10,664 nucleotides of DNA from Bacteroidia bacterium (GTDB lineage: Bacteria > Bacteroidota > Bacteroidia > JABEUT01). Both the position numbers and the translations under genes were made by a program. This document shows, piece after piece, positions 1 through 7,018 of this stretch. Within the stretch, counting starts at the first letter, position 1. Every line of letters starts with the position of its first letter. The stretch is from contig JABEUT010000327.1 of NCBI GenBank assembly GCA_013044305.1, forward strand, positions 1 through 10,664. The letters run 5' to 3'. The notes under the pieces are model-generated. The model made no database searches and was not told where the DNA came from. It saw only the letters and a list, made by a program, of their open reading frames with translations.

Positions 1-594
1 CTTACCGTTTACGGCGGTCTTATATTCGGTGCGGCGGCGGTGCTTTATTATACCTCCCGCAAAGGCATCAGCATCATCCACACCATAGATGCCGCAGCGC
101 CTGCCATGATGATAGCGTACGCAGTGGGCAGGATAGGATGCCAGATGGCGGGCGACGGAGACTGGGGGATAGCAAACTCCGCCCCCAAACCACAATGGCT
201 TGGCTTTTTGCCCGACTGGATGTGGGCATTCAGCTATCCGCATAATGTAATTAATGAGGGTATTCCTATTCCGGGCTGTACGGGTCCGCATTGCTTTATG
301 CTTAACCCTCCCGTGTTTCCAACCCCGTTTTACGAAACCGTAACATGCGGGCTTCTCTTTCTTGTACTCTGGCTTATGAGGAAAAGAATAACAACGCCGG
401 GCGTTCTGTTCTCCATTTATCTGGCCATGAACGGGGTGGAGCGGTTCCTTGTGGAATTGATACGGGTGAATATCCGTTACCACCTGTTCGGCATCAGCTT
501 CACACAGGCGCAGCTCATTTCACCCATGTTTGTACTGGCAGGCGTATTCGGAATTTTTTACTTCAGAAAGAAATACAAGGTATTGACAGAATGA
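1..594 (+). CDS. lgt: Prolipoprotein diacylglyceryl transferase, C-terminal part (5' end outside window)
   Basis: Lgt is an inner-membrane enzyme that transfers diacylglyceryl from phosphatidylglycerol to the lipobox cysteine of prolipoproteins, the first step of lipoprotein maturation. The frame is open from base 1, so the gene starts upstream; 197 residues are visible. Near the start, VYGGLIFG corresponds to the family's HGGL region, with Tyr in place of His, as I recall for Bacteroidota members. GRIGCQMAGDGDWG (about residues 43-56) is the Lgt signature holding the essential arginine (R143 in E. coli). Residues 144-157 (NGVERFLVELIRVN) match the second conserved segment with its ERF..E pattern. 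The insertion between them, with PHNV, CFMLNP and PTPFYE, fits the long Bacteroidota form. Several membrane segments and a basic C-terminus (FRKKYK) are visible. Its product step is needed by lipoproteins such as the TamL encoded at 4412-6967. Recognition is firm. Confidence 0.95.
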   Translation, partial: LTVYGGLIFGAAAVLYYTSRKGISIIHTIDAAAPAMMIAYAVGRIGCQMAGDGDWGIANSAPKPQWLGFLPDWMWAFSYPHNVINEGIPIPGCTGPHCFMLNPPVFPTPFYETVTCGLLFLVLWLMRKRITTPGVLFSIYLAMNGVERFLVELIRVNIRYHLFGISFTQAQLISPMFVLAGVFGIFYFRKKYKVLTE

Positions 595-595
595 A

Positions 596-609
596 ACAGG
601 CAGTCCTGT
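596..609 (+). terminator. Small perfect hairpin just after lgt, weak terminator candidate
   Basis: ACAGG and CCTGT form a perfect 5-bp stem around a 4-nt loop, two bases after the lgt stop codon. There is no T tract directly behind it (AATTTCGG follows), so it is not a canonical intrinsic terminator. It may only stabilise the 3' end, or may be chance. Confidence 0.25.
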
Positions 610-632
610 AATTTCGGTTTCCGATTATTATT

Positions 633-640
633 TACATTTG
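633..640 (+). promoter_or_regulatory. Bacteroidota-type -7 promoter element upstream of the small membrane protein gene
   Basis: TACATTTG fits the Bacteroidota sigma-ABfr -7 consensus TAnnTTTG exactly and is followed by CA, a common continuation. It lies 25 nt before the ATG at 666, which would leave a short leader. No clear TTTG box is present about 19-20 nt upstream; only TTTC at 612-615. The position between two same-strand genes suggests the small gene is transcribed separately from lgt. Confidence 0.55.
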
Positions 641-665
641 CATCAAATTTCCAAACCTTCCGAAA

Positions 666-872
666 ATGAAAAAGAGTCACATCATTTCCTTCGTAATTTT
701 TTTGATCACCTATCTGCTGCCTTTCCGTTACGCTGTTCTTGAGGTTAAGTCATCGGCTTTAAGCTCCTTCGGCGTATTGTTCACAGCTATCGGCTTTCTT
801 GCGGGGTTCTATTACCTGCTCAAGGACGATGAGGATAAAAAGCATGAACAGGGCGGGCTCGAACACCACTAA
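666..872 (+). CDS. Small two-helix membrane protein, function unknown
   Basis: I do not recognise this 68-residue protein. It starts with ATG, followed by MKKSH. A hydrophobic segment covers about residues 5-24 (IISFVIFLITYLLPF) and a second about 33-54 (SSFGVLFTAIGFLAGFYYLL). The tail is highly charged and ends in histidines (KDDEDKKHEQGGLEHH). A two-helix inner-membrane hairpin is the likely topology. A TAnnTTTG promoter motif lies 25 nt upstream and the region before the ATG is A/C-rich without a Shine-Dalgarno sequence, as usual in Bacteroidota. The distinct promoter, ATG start and coherent protein composition support a real gene. Its stop is only 9 nt from the stop of the convergent outer-membrane protein gene. 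The nearby lgt gives only weak functional context. Confidence 0.75.
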   Translation: MKKSHIISFVIFLITYLLPFRYAVLEVKSSALSSFGVLFTAIGFLAGFYYLLKDDEDKKHEQGGLEHH

Positions 873-881
873 AAGCCATTT

Positions 882-2816
882 TCAGAAGTTGTTCGTAATT
901 CCGAAATTTATTTTCCCATAATTGAAGTTCAGCGGTATGTTGGCCGCCTTACCTACGGCGTAGGCTATTGAAAAAATGCCTGCCTTGGTCTGAAAGTCCA
1001 TGCCCGCGCCGAAGCCCATAGGCGTGTCGTTAAAGTATTGGATTGCCGAGGGAAGCGTTTCGCGGCACCACCCCTGATCAAAGAAAAGAAAGAGAAAGGA
1101 ATTTTGCTCCAGCAGGTAATGGAACTCAATGGTGCCTACGGAATAGGAAGAGGCGTAAATAGACTGTTCGTCGAAACCCCTCATGACCGTAAACCCGCCT
1201 ATGCGGAAGAGGTCGCTCACCAATAGTGATGGCGCATTCAGAGTTGCGCCCTGCACTTCCAGCTTGAATGCGCTCCGCAGGGTAAACGGTATGTAGTATT
1301 CGGCCTGAAGCGATGCCTTGTACACGGTGGAATTAATATTCAGTCCCTCGTACAGTGAAGGATTCAGGGCAGGGTCAACCGTTATGGTTTTAATGCCTGC
1401 CGAAGCGTTTGCAAGTACGTAGTAGCCGCGGCGCGGGTTGTAAGGGTAGTCCAGCTTGTTCTGCATGAACATAAGCCCGTATAGCCCCATGCTGCTGTTG
1501 GCATAAGGGGGCAGAACAGTTGCACTTTGCGAGCCGGAATTTGTTATTGCAATCGTGGAAATGTTTTCATAATATGCTTCCCAGTAATTGCCTCCGGTCA
1601 TAAGGTATTTTAAACCAATTTTGGTGTCAAGCTGTAAGTAGGTTGAGTCCTGTTTGAACAAATTGCCGTCAATATTCAGTCCCAGCGGGGTTCTGAAAAG
1701 ATAAGGATACCCGAAATGCAGCGACAGGCTTTGGGTGAGCGGTTCAATGTGCTGCCAGTGAAAGCCCAGTTCTTCGGCTTCGTGAAAGGAATTGGTAAGC
1801 TGCAGGTTCACATCGCCCGTAAGTATTATTCCGCCGGTGCTTTGGTTGGGTAAAATACCCACAATTCCATTGAACTGGTTGGCTGACTTTTTTCCGAGAA
1901 ACAGCAGTATCCTCACTTTACTCTGCACAAAGATAACCTGCATCGGTTTGGTTTCATACAGAAAAGGAACTGCTTTCAGCCTTCTGCTGATGGCATCCAC
2001 CTTTGCTTCATTGTAAAGGTCGCCGGGTTTTATGCCCAGGTATCCGTATAAATAGCGGGGAGCGAGTTTAAGGTTGCCGCTTACCTCAATGCTGTCAATT
2101 TTCTCAATTCTTTCCTTATTCACCTTTAAAACTGCCGACAGCCTGTTGCCGGTAAAATCAATGCTGTCCAGTTTAAGCTGCGCAAAAGGAAAGCCTTCGT
2201 TCTCGTACCACGTAAGTATTTTGTTCATCATCTTAAGCGCCTTCTTATAATAGAGCGGTTTGTCTGAAAAAAGTTTTGCATGGAATCCTGCCACGGTAAG
2301 CGGCTCTTGATCAACATTGCCTTTGCGTAGCCATGTCCATTCGTATTTATTGCCTATTGTGATATAGGCTGTAAGCAGATTGCTGTCCTGCACGAGGCTG
2401 TCCGGCGAGGCGGCCAGGTATGCCTCATCGTAAATGGAAAAAAGCACCTGCCTCACCTGCTTATCCCGTTCGGCGGAGCTCGCAAACTTTTTTTGGTACG
2501 ATGGCATTTTAAATCCGTCCTTCAATTTTCCATCATTGATAATGATATTCAGGCGGAGCCTTTCAGGGGTAGCCTGCACCGCGGCAAGGCTGTCGTGTTT
2601 TTTTTGGGCTGCCATCGCGGCTTTAATGCGGAGCGAATCCATTCCATGAAGGGTGTCCTTTTTGTGCGCCGGGGTATCGGTAACTCCATGCAGGGTATCC
2701 CTTACAGGTGTCCTGAAACGGTTATTCCTTTGCGCCTGAATAGTACAAGTCCAGAACGCGGCAAAAGCGAATATGAGAATGGCCTTGGTCAAATGCAGTT
2801 TTTCATTACTTAACAA
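882..2816 (-). CDS. Omp85 family outer-membrane protein (BamA/TamA-like surface antigen)
   Basis: A 644-residue predicted outer-membrane barrel protein. Residues about 9-28 form a signal peptide core (LTKAILIFAFAAFWTCTIQAQ) with likely cleavage before QRNN. A polar linker (30-85) holds two copies of DTLHG. Residues about 145-235 resemble a divergent POTRA domain (YYKKALKMMNKILTWYENEGFP). Residues 238-308 are a clearer POTRA domain (IDSIEVSGNLKLAPRYLYGYLGIKPGDLY). From about 312 onward alternating aromatic strands form the barrel. MRGF at 545-548 is the Omp85 loop-6 (V/I)RGF motif, and the protein ends in Phe, like a beta-signal. Family members insert or export proteins or lipids at the outer membrane; its substrate is unknown. 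With two POTRA-like regions it is too short for a canonical BamA. The listed start is TTG. An ATG at 2806 is one base out of frame and would give a better signal peptide (see findings). The family call is strong and the exact start is uncertain. Confidence 0.88.
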   Translation of the reverse strand: MLSNEKLHLTKAILIFAFAAFWTCTIQAQRNNRFRTPVRDTLHGVTDTPAHKKDTLHGMDSLRIKAAMAAQKKHDSLAAVQATPERLRLNIIINDGKLKDGFKMPSYQKKFASSAERDKQVRQVLFSIYDEAYLAASPDSLVQDSNLLTAYITIGNKYEWTWLRKGNVDQEPLTVAGFHAKLFSDKPLYYKKALKMMNKILTWYENEGFPFAQLKLDSIDFTGNRLSAVLKVNKERIEKIDSIEVSGNLKLAPRYLYGYLGIKPGDLYNEAKVDAISRRLKAVPFLYETKPMQVIFVQSKVRILLFLGKKSANQFNGIVGILPNQSTGGIILTGDVNLQLTNSFHEAEELGFHWQHIEPLTQSLSLHFGYPYLFRTPLGLNIDGNLFKQDSTYLQLDTKIGLKYLMTGGNYWEAYYENISTIAITNSGSQSATVLPPYANSSMGLYGLMFMQNKLDYPYNPRRGYYVLANASAGIKTITVDPALNPSLYEGLNINSTVYKASLQAEYYIPFTLRSAFKLEVQGATLNAPSLLVSDLFRIGGFTVMRGFDEQSIYASSYSVGTIEFHYLLEQNSFLFLFFDQGWCRETLPSAIQYFNDTPMGFGAGMDFQTKAGIFSIAYAVGKAANIPLNFNYGKINFGITNNF

Positions 2817-2963
2817 CGAAATTACTCATTAGAAATTATATCGGTAAAGGGCATTCCGTTTCAGTATTGGCGAAAGCCTGCCCTGCCAACCTCCATCAGG
2901 CGGCTCCGGCTTCCTGTTTAATTCTTATTATTGTGGAATGCTGTCTGCCAATTTATCCTGTTA
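2817..2963. other. Divergent intergenic region between the Omp85 gene and the GT-C gene
   Basis: These 147 nt separate two divergent genes and must hold both promoters, if each gene has its own. For the minus-strand gene I see only imperfect A/T-rich matches such as TAATTTCT (2829-2836 region), with no exact TAnnTTTG. No hairpin, operator-like palindrome or RNA gene stands out. Confidence 0.4.
2926..2933 (+). promoter_or_regulatory. Possible -7 promoter element of the GT-C gene
   Basis: TATTATTG differs from TAnnTTTG at one position and lies 31 nt before the ATG at 2964. No -33 box is evident. If it is the promoter, the TTG at 2931 lies inside it and could not be the translation start, which favours ATG 2964 or 2970. 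Confidence 0.3.
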
Positions 2964-4370
2964 ATGTACATGTCAACTGCCGGAAAGCCTTATTTCATAA
3001 TCCTGTCGTGCGGCCTGCTTTTCGCATACATTGCCACCCGCTGCGTAATGGTTGATATAACCCACGATGAAGCATATTCATTCAGGGTAATGAAGCACTT
3101 TTGGTATGCGGAAGCCCTGTGCACCGCCAACACACACTGGCTTAACAGTTTGGCTATGAAAGCCGCCATTATATCAGGATGGGAAAGAAACTGGCAACTG
3201 CGGTGGTTCAGTATGCTGTCGGCTCTGTTGTTTCTGTTTGCCGGCGGCCGCTGGATAATGAGTATAAAAAGCGTACATTTAAAAATATTCGCTTTCGTGC
3301 TGCTCCTGCTTAATCCTTACCTAACCGACTATATGGGACTGGCAAGGGGCTATGCTTCGGGCATTATGCTTGAAACAGCCGCTCTCCTGCTGCTTTTTAA
3401 TAGTTTGAACCAAATGCAGGACAAAATGGGGAGACTTGGATTGCTGTGCGCCGCATTGAGCTGTATTGCCAATTACAGCTTTGTTTATTTTTTTGCCGGT
3501 TATGCCGCCGTATATTTTTGGCAAGCTTATTTTAAAAATGGAAAACCAGGTTGGAGGAAGGGCTGGTTTTATGTTGATATATTGATTTCTTTCGGGGTAC
3601 TGATATTTATTTTCAGGGCGCTGGTTTTTATAACCAGGTGCTCCAACGATATAGTGGGGGCCGGCACAGGCAGCATAACCGAAGTTGCGCGTGCTTTTAC
3701 CGGCAGCCTGATTTACCGCTATGCTGATATGCCCACTTATTGTTTAGTTGCCGTCACCATTGTGTTAGGCGCAGGTGTACTAATAATATGCGCCACAGGG
3801 CTGGGCACAAGGGCAAAGGACGGCAATTCGGAATATTTTTGCAGCAGCCGGATATTATTAATTACATTACTCCTGATCATTGGGAGCCATATTTTGCCTG
3901 GGGCTGTTTACCCCTATGCCAGAAGCGCTCTTTTCCTGTTTCCCCTGCTTTGCATGAATACAGTCTATTTCGCCGCAAGGATGAAAATAAATAAGTATTT
4001 ACTCACATTAGCCAGCCTGATGCTTGCCATTAACTTTGTATCTGCTTTTAATCTGTCGCATACACTGGATTATAAAGCCCAGGAAGACACAAAGGAGGCT
4101 TTTGACAGGATAGACGCGATGCAAATAAAAAGCGTGTTTCTTGGCAGGGGAACCTACGGGGTATATACCAATTACTATGAGCAAACCGGCAAGCTGAAAT
4201 ATAGTTTTCATGGCTTATATGCCGACAGTTTGCTATGCGGGCAGGCGACGGCTTACGCCCTGCTTACGGAGGCCAACGCATTCCGGATACCGCCCTGTTA
4301 CCGGAGCGATACCTTGTACCGCTCAAGGTCAGGCAATTTGACACTGGTAAGGCTTCAAAAGATTGATTAG
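2964..4370 (+). CDS. Polytopic GT-C-type glycosyltransferase-like membrane protein
   Basis: A 468-residue inner-membrane protein with about 10-11 hydrophobic segments and a soluble C-terminal tail of about 90 residues. After the first helix comes DITHDEAYS (residues 31-39). An acidic DE pair in the first extracytoplasmic loop is the catalytic signature of GT-C enzymes, the fold shared by ArnT and protein mannosyltransferases, which use polyprenyl-phosphate sugars. ANTHWLN (about 55-61) and NPYLTDYMGLARGYASG (about 118-133) match a pattern I associate with Bacteroidota members annotated as glycosyltransferase family 39-like. The donor and acceptor cannot be read from the sequence. The frame extends upstream to a TTG at 2931, but ATG 2964 (or ATG 2970, MSTAGK) places the first helix directly after a short positive N-terminus, so ATG is preferred. 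It is transcribed alone, divergent from one Omp85 gene and convergent with the other. Confidence 0.75.
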   Translation: MYMSTAGKPYFIILSCGLLFAYIATRCVMVDITHDEAYSFRVMKHFWYAEALCTANTHWLNSLAMKAAIISGWERNWQLRWFSMLSALLFLFAGGRWIMSIKSVHLKIFAFVLLLLNPYLTDYMGLARGYASGIMLETAALLLLFNSLNQMQDKMGRLGLLCAALSCIANYSFVYFFAGYAAVYFWQAYFKNGKPGWRKGWFYVDILISFGVLIFIFRALVFITRCSNDIVGAGTGSITEVARAFTGSLIYRYADMPTYCLVAVTIVLGAGVLIICATGLGTRAKDGNSEYFCSSRILLITLLLIIGSHILPGAVYPYARSALFLFPLLCMNTVYFAARMKINKYLLTLASLMLAINFVSAFNLSHTLDYKAQEDTKEAFDRIDAMQIKSVFLGRGTYGVYTNYYEQTGKLKYSFHGLYADSLLCGQATAYALLTEANAFRIPPCYRSDTLYRSRSGNLTLVRLQKID

Positions 4371-4411
4371 AGATAATTTCCGGCTTCCGTGGCTTGGGGC
4401 AGAGGCAGGGG

Positions 4412-6967
4412 TCAAAAGGGATATCCAATACCCAGATTGATGGCAGTTCTTGAGAAACTGAAAAGAGGTTTTACATTAAAGAATTGCCTGTCGGGAAGAC
4501 CCGGGTCGTGCCAGGGGAATCCAAAGTCGAAGCGGACAACAAAGTAGGTAAAGTCGAGCCGCAGTCCTATACCCGGGCTCAATGCAATCTGGTTGTAAAA
4601 GGCGTAGGGCCCGCTGAACATAAAGTTTGCGTTTGGTATGGCAGGGTTATTGTTATGGAGCCACACGTTGCCCGCATCGCAAAAAATAGCAAGATTGAAT
4701 ATCTTAATCAGATTGAAACGGTATTCGGCATTCATCTCAATTTTTTCATCGCCTATTTCATCCAGATTGGTGTTGCTGGAATTATTTCCCGGGCCCAGGG
4801 CTCTTGCCTCAAAGCCCCGTATGTCGTCCGAACCGCCTGCCCAAAAGCTTTTGTCGAAGGGCAATTCATACGTATTTGCCAGCGGAACCGCGTAACCGAT
4901 AAGCGCCCGTATCACCACCTTGTCGTATTTGCTTAAAGCAAAATAGCGCCTGTATTCCGTCTGAAACTTGTAGTAATACGAATAGGGTACACCCGCAATG
5001 TCGGTTACATTGTTGTTATGGTTGAGTAATACATTATACTCGAAAGGCAGTAAACCCGACATTTCGGCGCTTAACTGAAAATACCCGAAGCCCCTGTCCT
5101 TTTTTATCACCTGGTTATTTATACCCAGAGTTGCCGACATATCTGTTATCAGGTGGCTGCTGAAACTGTTTTCAAGAAAATAATTGTTTGTGGCAATTAT
5201 CGTATTCTCAAATGAGGGGAAGAGGTTGGCGTTGTCATAACTCCATTCGATCGGCTTAATGCTCATGGTCGTATTATGCGAGCGGGTTAAAAACCAATCC
5301 CACTCGTAACTAACCCCAAACAACCCGCGGCTGTAAAAGGTAGGCCTGTTCTGGTAATCGTACAATACTTTTATAAGGGTCTGCGGGTTGTCCTGTGGTT
5401 CCGGGCTTAAGAAATTTGGAAAAACACGCGGCAGCCTGAAATCCATTTCACCTCCGAAATCAACGGTATTAGGCAGAATGCTGTTCAGCGTTCCGCTCGT
5501 TATGTTGCTACCTATTGTCTGTTCCTCCAATCCGCCTTTCAGTTTAAAGGTAAGATCCTCGCCTCCCCTGAAACAATTTTTGTTTTCATAGAGTATGTCT
5601 CCCTGCACACCGAGGTCGCCGCCTGTATTGTCAAATTCCCCTTCCAGCCCTACCGATTGCCGCAGCACAGGCATAAGCTGAATATAGCAGTCAAGCAGAT
5701 TGCTGTCGGCATAGGCCGGCACCATTTTTACGTTTACATAGCGGAATGCTTTCAAATCGGCAAGCCCGGCATAGGTGTTGTCAACATCGGATACACGGTA
5801 AATGGCTCCCGAGCGCAAGTATATTTTGCTCAAAAGGGTTTTTGGTTTGGTGGTAGGCTTGTCGCCCGGGAAAACAAGCATACACTTGTTCAGGTGCACG
5901 GTGTCCGAAGGCTTGTAGCCGTTGGGGTCCTGTGGGTTGTATTCCATTTGGATGACAACTTTGCGGAGGCGATATAAAGGATGCGGCAGTTGTACGGATG
6001 AATCCTGGTTAACGATGCCCTTAACCGGGCGCTCCATTTTTCTGATTACTATCGTTACCATCATTTTCTGGTTGCCGACTGAACTGTCAATTTTAAAATA
6101 GACATCTCCTTTGTCGAAGCCGAAATAGCCCTCATCATTCATTTGTCTGGTAATGCGGTCTCTTTCCTGCTGAAAGAGGTCGTAATCGAAGTTCATTCCG
6201 CGTTTGATAAGGCATGCAGCCGTATCGGAATAAAAATGAGGTGCGATAGAGGTGTCTTCAAAAGTGTAATGAATCGAAGCTATTTTATAGGGCTTGCCGG
6301 GGATGATGATATAAAATACCCTCGCTTTTTTATCCTTCAGCACAACCGAATCCCTCACCTTGCAATTATAATATCCCTTGTCGGCCAGAAAAAAGGCAAT
6401 CTGCCGCCGTGAATTGTTCAGCAGAGCCGAATCAAGAATTACCGGCGGCTCGCCCGAATTGGTAATCTTTTCCCGAAAAGTGAGCTTGTTCTTTTTGGCT
6501 TTTATCACCGCCTGGCTTACGGGTAGTTTGCCGTCTGCTATTCTTTTTTCATTAATCTTTTTGTATTTCTCGTCTATCTCCTTGTCCCTTGCTTCTTTTT
6601 TATTCGCCGTTTTGGCAGAATCGAAGATGTTATATATCAAAAGGTGCAGCGGAATAAAACGGAGCAGCTTTGTATTGGGTTTCTGCTTCACGTAATTTAT
6701 CAATACTTCCGGGGCTATTTCGGGCGGTACGGTTATCTGTTCCACCAGATTCTGCCCGGTTGATTCTATTACGTGCGTTATTTTTTTATTTACGGGTCCC
6801 GACCTGTACCTGAAGCTGTTCCTTGTAAGCAGGTAATGCCCTTTGGCCACTCTTTTTGCCGGATTGCAGGAAGCAAGCAGCAGGCTGACCGCCGCCAGGG
6901 CAGGCATCAGAAGCCTTGTTGTGCCTAACAAATGAGCTTTTAACCGGTATTTTTTTTCCTGAACCAA
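4412..6967 (-). CDS. tamL: Translocation and assembly module lipoprotein TamL (TamA-like Omp85 protein)
   Basis: An 851-residue outer-membrane protein that, by family, is the Bacteroidota counterpart of TamA. TamA works with TamB in outer-membrane protein or lipid transport. The lipobox LLASC has its cysteine at residue 34, followed by NPAKRVAKGHYLLTRN, the typical TamL start (basic residues, then G.YLL). QKPNTKLLRFIPLHLLIYNIF (95-115) is another TamL hallmark. Residues 117-168 are a highly charged Lys/Glu-rich stretch, possibly helical. POTRA domains follow at about 178-225, 226-312 and 335-433, then the barrel at 436-851, with IRGF at 717-720 (loop 6) and a terminal Phe. No TamB gene lies in the window. 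The start is TTG; the first in-frame ATG (residue 21) would leave only 13 uncharged residues before the Cys, and a TTG at 6931 is another option. An A8 run sits at codons 4-6. The tamL identity is confident; the start is not. Confidence 0.9.
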   Translation of the reverse strand: MVQEKKYRLKAHLLGTTRLLMPALAAVSLLLASCNPAKRVAKGHYLLTRNSFRYRSGPVNKKITHVIESTGQNLVEQITVPPEIAPEVLINYVKQKPNTKLLRFIPLHLLIYNIFDSAKTANKKEARDKEIDEKYKKINEKRIADGKLPVSQAVIKAKKNKLTFREKITNSGEPPVILDSALLNNSRRQIAFFLADKGYYNCKVRDSVVLKDKKARVFYIIIPGKPYKIASIHYTFEDTSIAPHFYSDTAACLIKRGMNFDYDLFQQERDRITRQMNDEGYFGFDKGDVYFKIDSSVGNQKMMVTIVIRKMERPVKGIVNQDSSVQLPHPLYRLRKVVIQMEYNPQDPNGYKPSDTVHLNKCMLVFPGDKPTTKPKTLLSKIYLRSGAIYRVSDVDNTYAGLADLKAFRYVNVKMVPAYADSNLLDCYIQLMPVLRQSVGLEGEFDNTGGDLGVQGDILYENKNCFRGGEDLTFKLKGGLEEQTIGSNITSGTLNSILPNTVDFGGEMDFRLPRVFPNFLSPEPQDNPQTLIKVLYDYQNRPTFYSRGLFGVSYEWDWFLTRSHNTTMSIKPIEWSYDNANLFPSFENTIIATNNYFLENSFSSHLITDMSATLGINNQVIKKDRGFGYFQLSAEMSGLLPFEYNVLLNHNNNVTDIAGVPYSYYYKFQTEYRRYFALSKYDKVVIRALIGYAVPLANTYELPFDKSFWAGGSDDIRGFEARALGPGNNSSNTNLDEIGDEKIEMNAEYRFNLIKIFNLAIFCDAGNVWLHNNNPAIPNANFMFSGPYAFYNQIALSPGIGLRLDFTYFVVRFDFGFPWHDPGLPDRQFFNVKPLFSFSRTAINLGIGYPF

Positions 6968-7010
6968 TAGTATATTGTAGGATGCTTTTACCTTTTACCC
7001 TGTCAACCTG

Positions 7011-7018
7011 CAAAGCTA
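7011..7018 (-). promoter_or_regulatory. Bacteroidota-type -7 promoter element upstream of tamL
   Basis: On the minus strand TAGCTTTG matches TAnnTTTG exactly and is followed by CA. Its first three bases are the TAG stop codon of the DUF3108 gene. The element lies 43 nt before the TTG start of tamL, a reasonable leader length. No clear TTTG -33 box is seen 19-20 nt upstream, so it may be weak, or chance. Confidence 0.45.

Noticed and set aside
345..611. Plus-strand 88-codon open frame overlapping the lgt end, including a tiny MKQAVL reading after lgt
   Set aside because: It lies in another frame of a clear Lgt coding sequence and its translation resembles no protein. The tail after the lgt stop is only six codons.
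4371..4411. Possible bidirectional terminator between the convergent GT-C and tamL genes
   Set aside because: I could not find a stable stem with a T tract in these 41 nt.
4484..4936. 150-codon plus-strand frame opposite tamL
   Set aside because: It is antisense to conserved barrel sequence including the IRGF motif and has no domain or promoter signal. Open frames opposite a gene of this composition are expected.
6786..7013. Minus-strand 75-codon frame beginning just before tamL, considered as an upstream gene or the true tamL N-terminus after a shift at the A8 run
   Set aside because: Its start is also TTG, its later part is a shadow of the TamL signal region, and joining it to TamL does not give a better lipoprotein signal than the existing frame.
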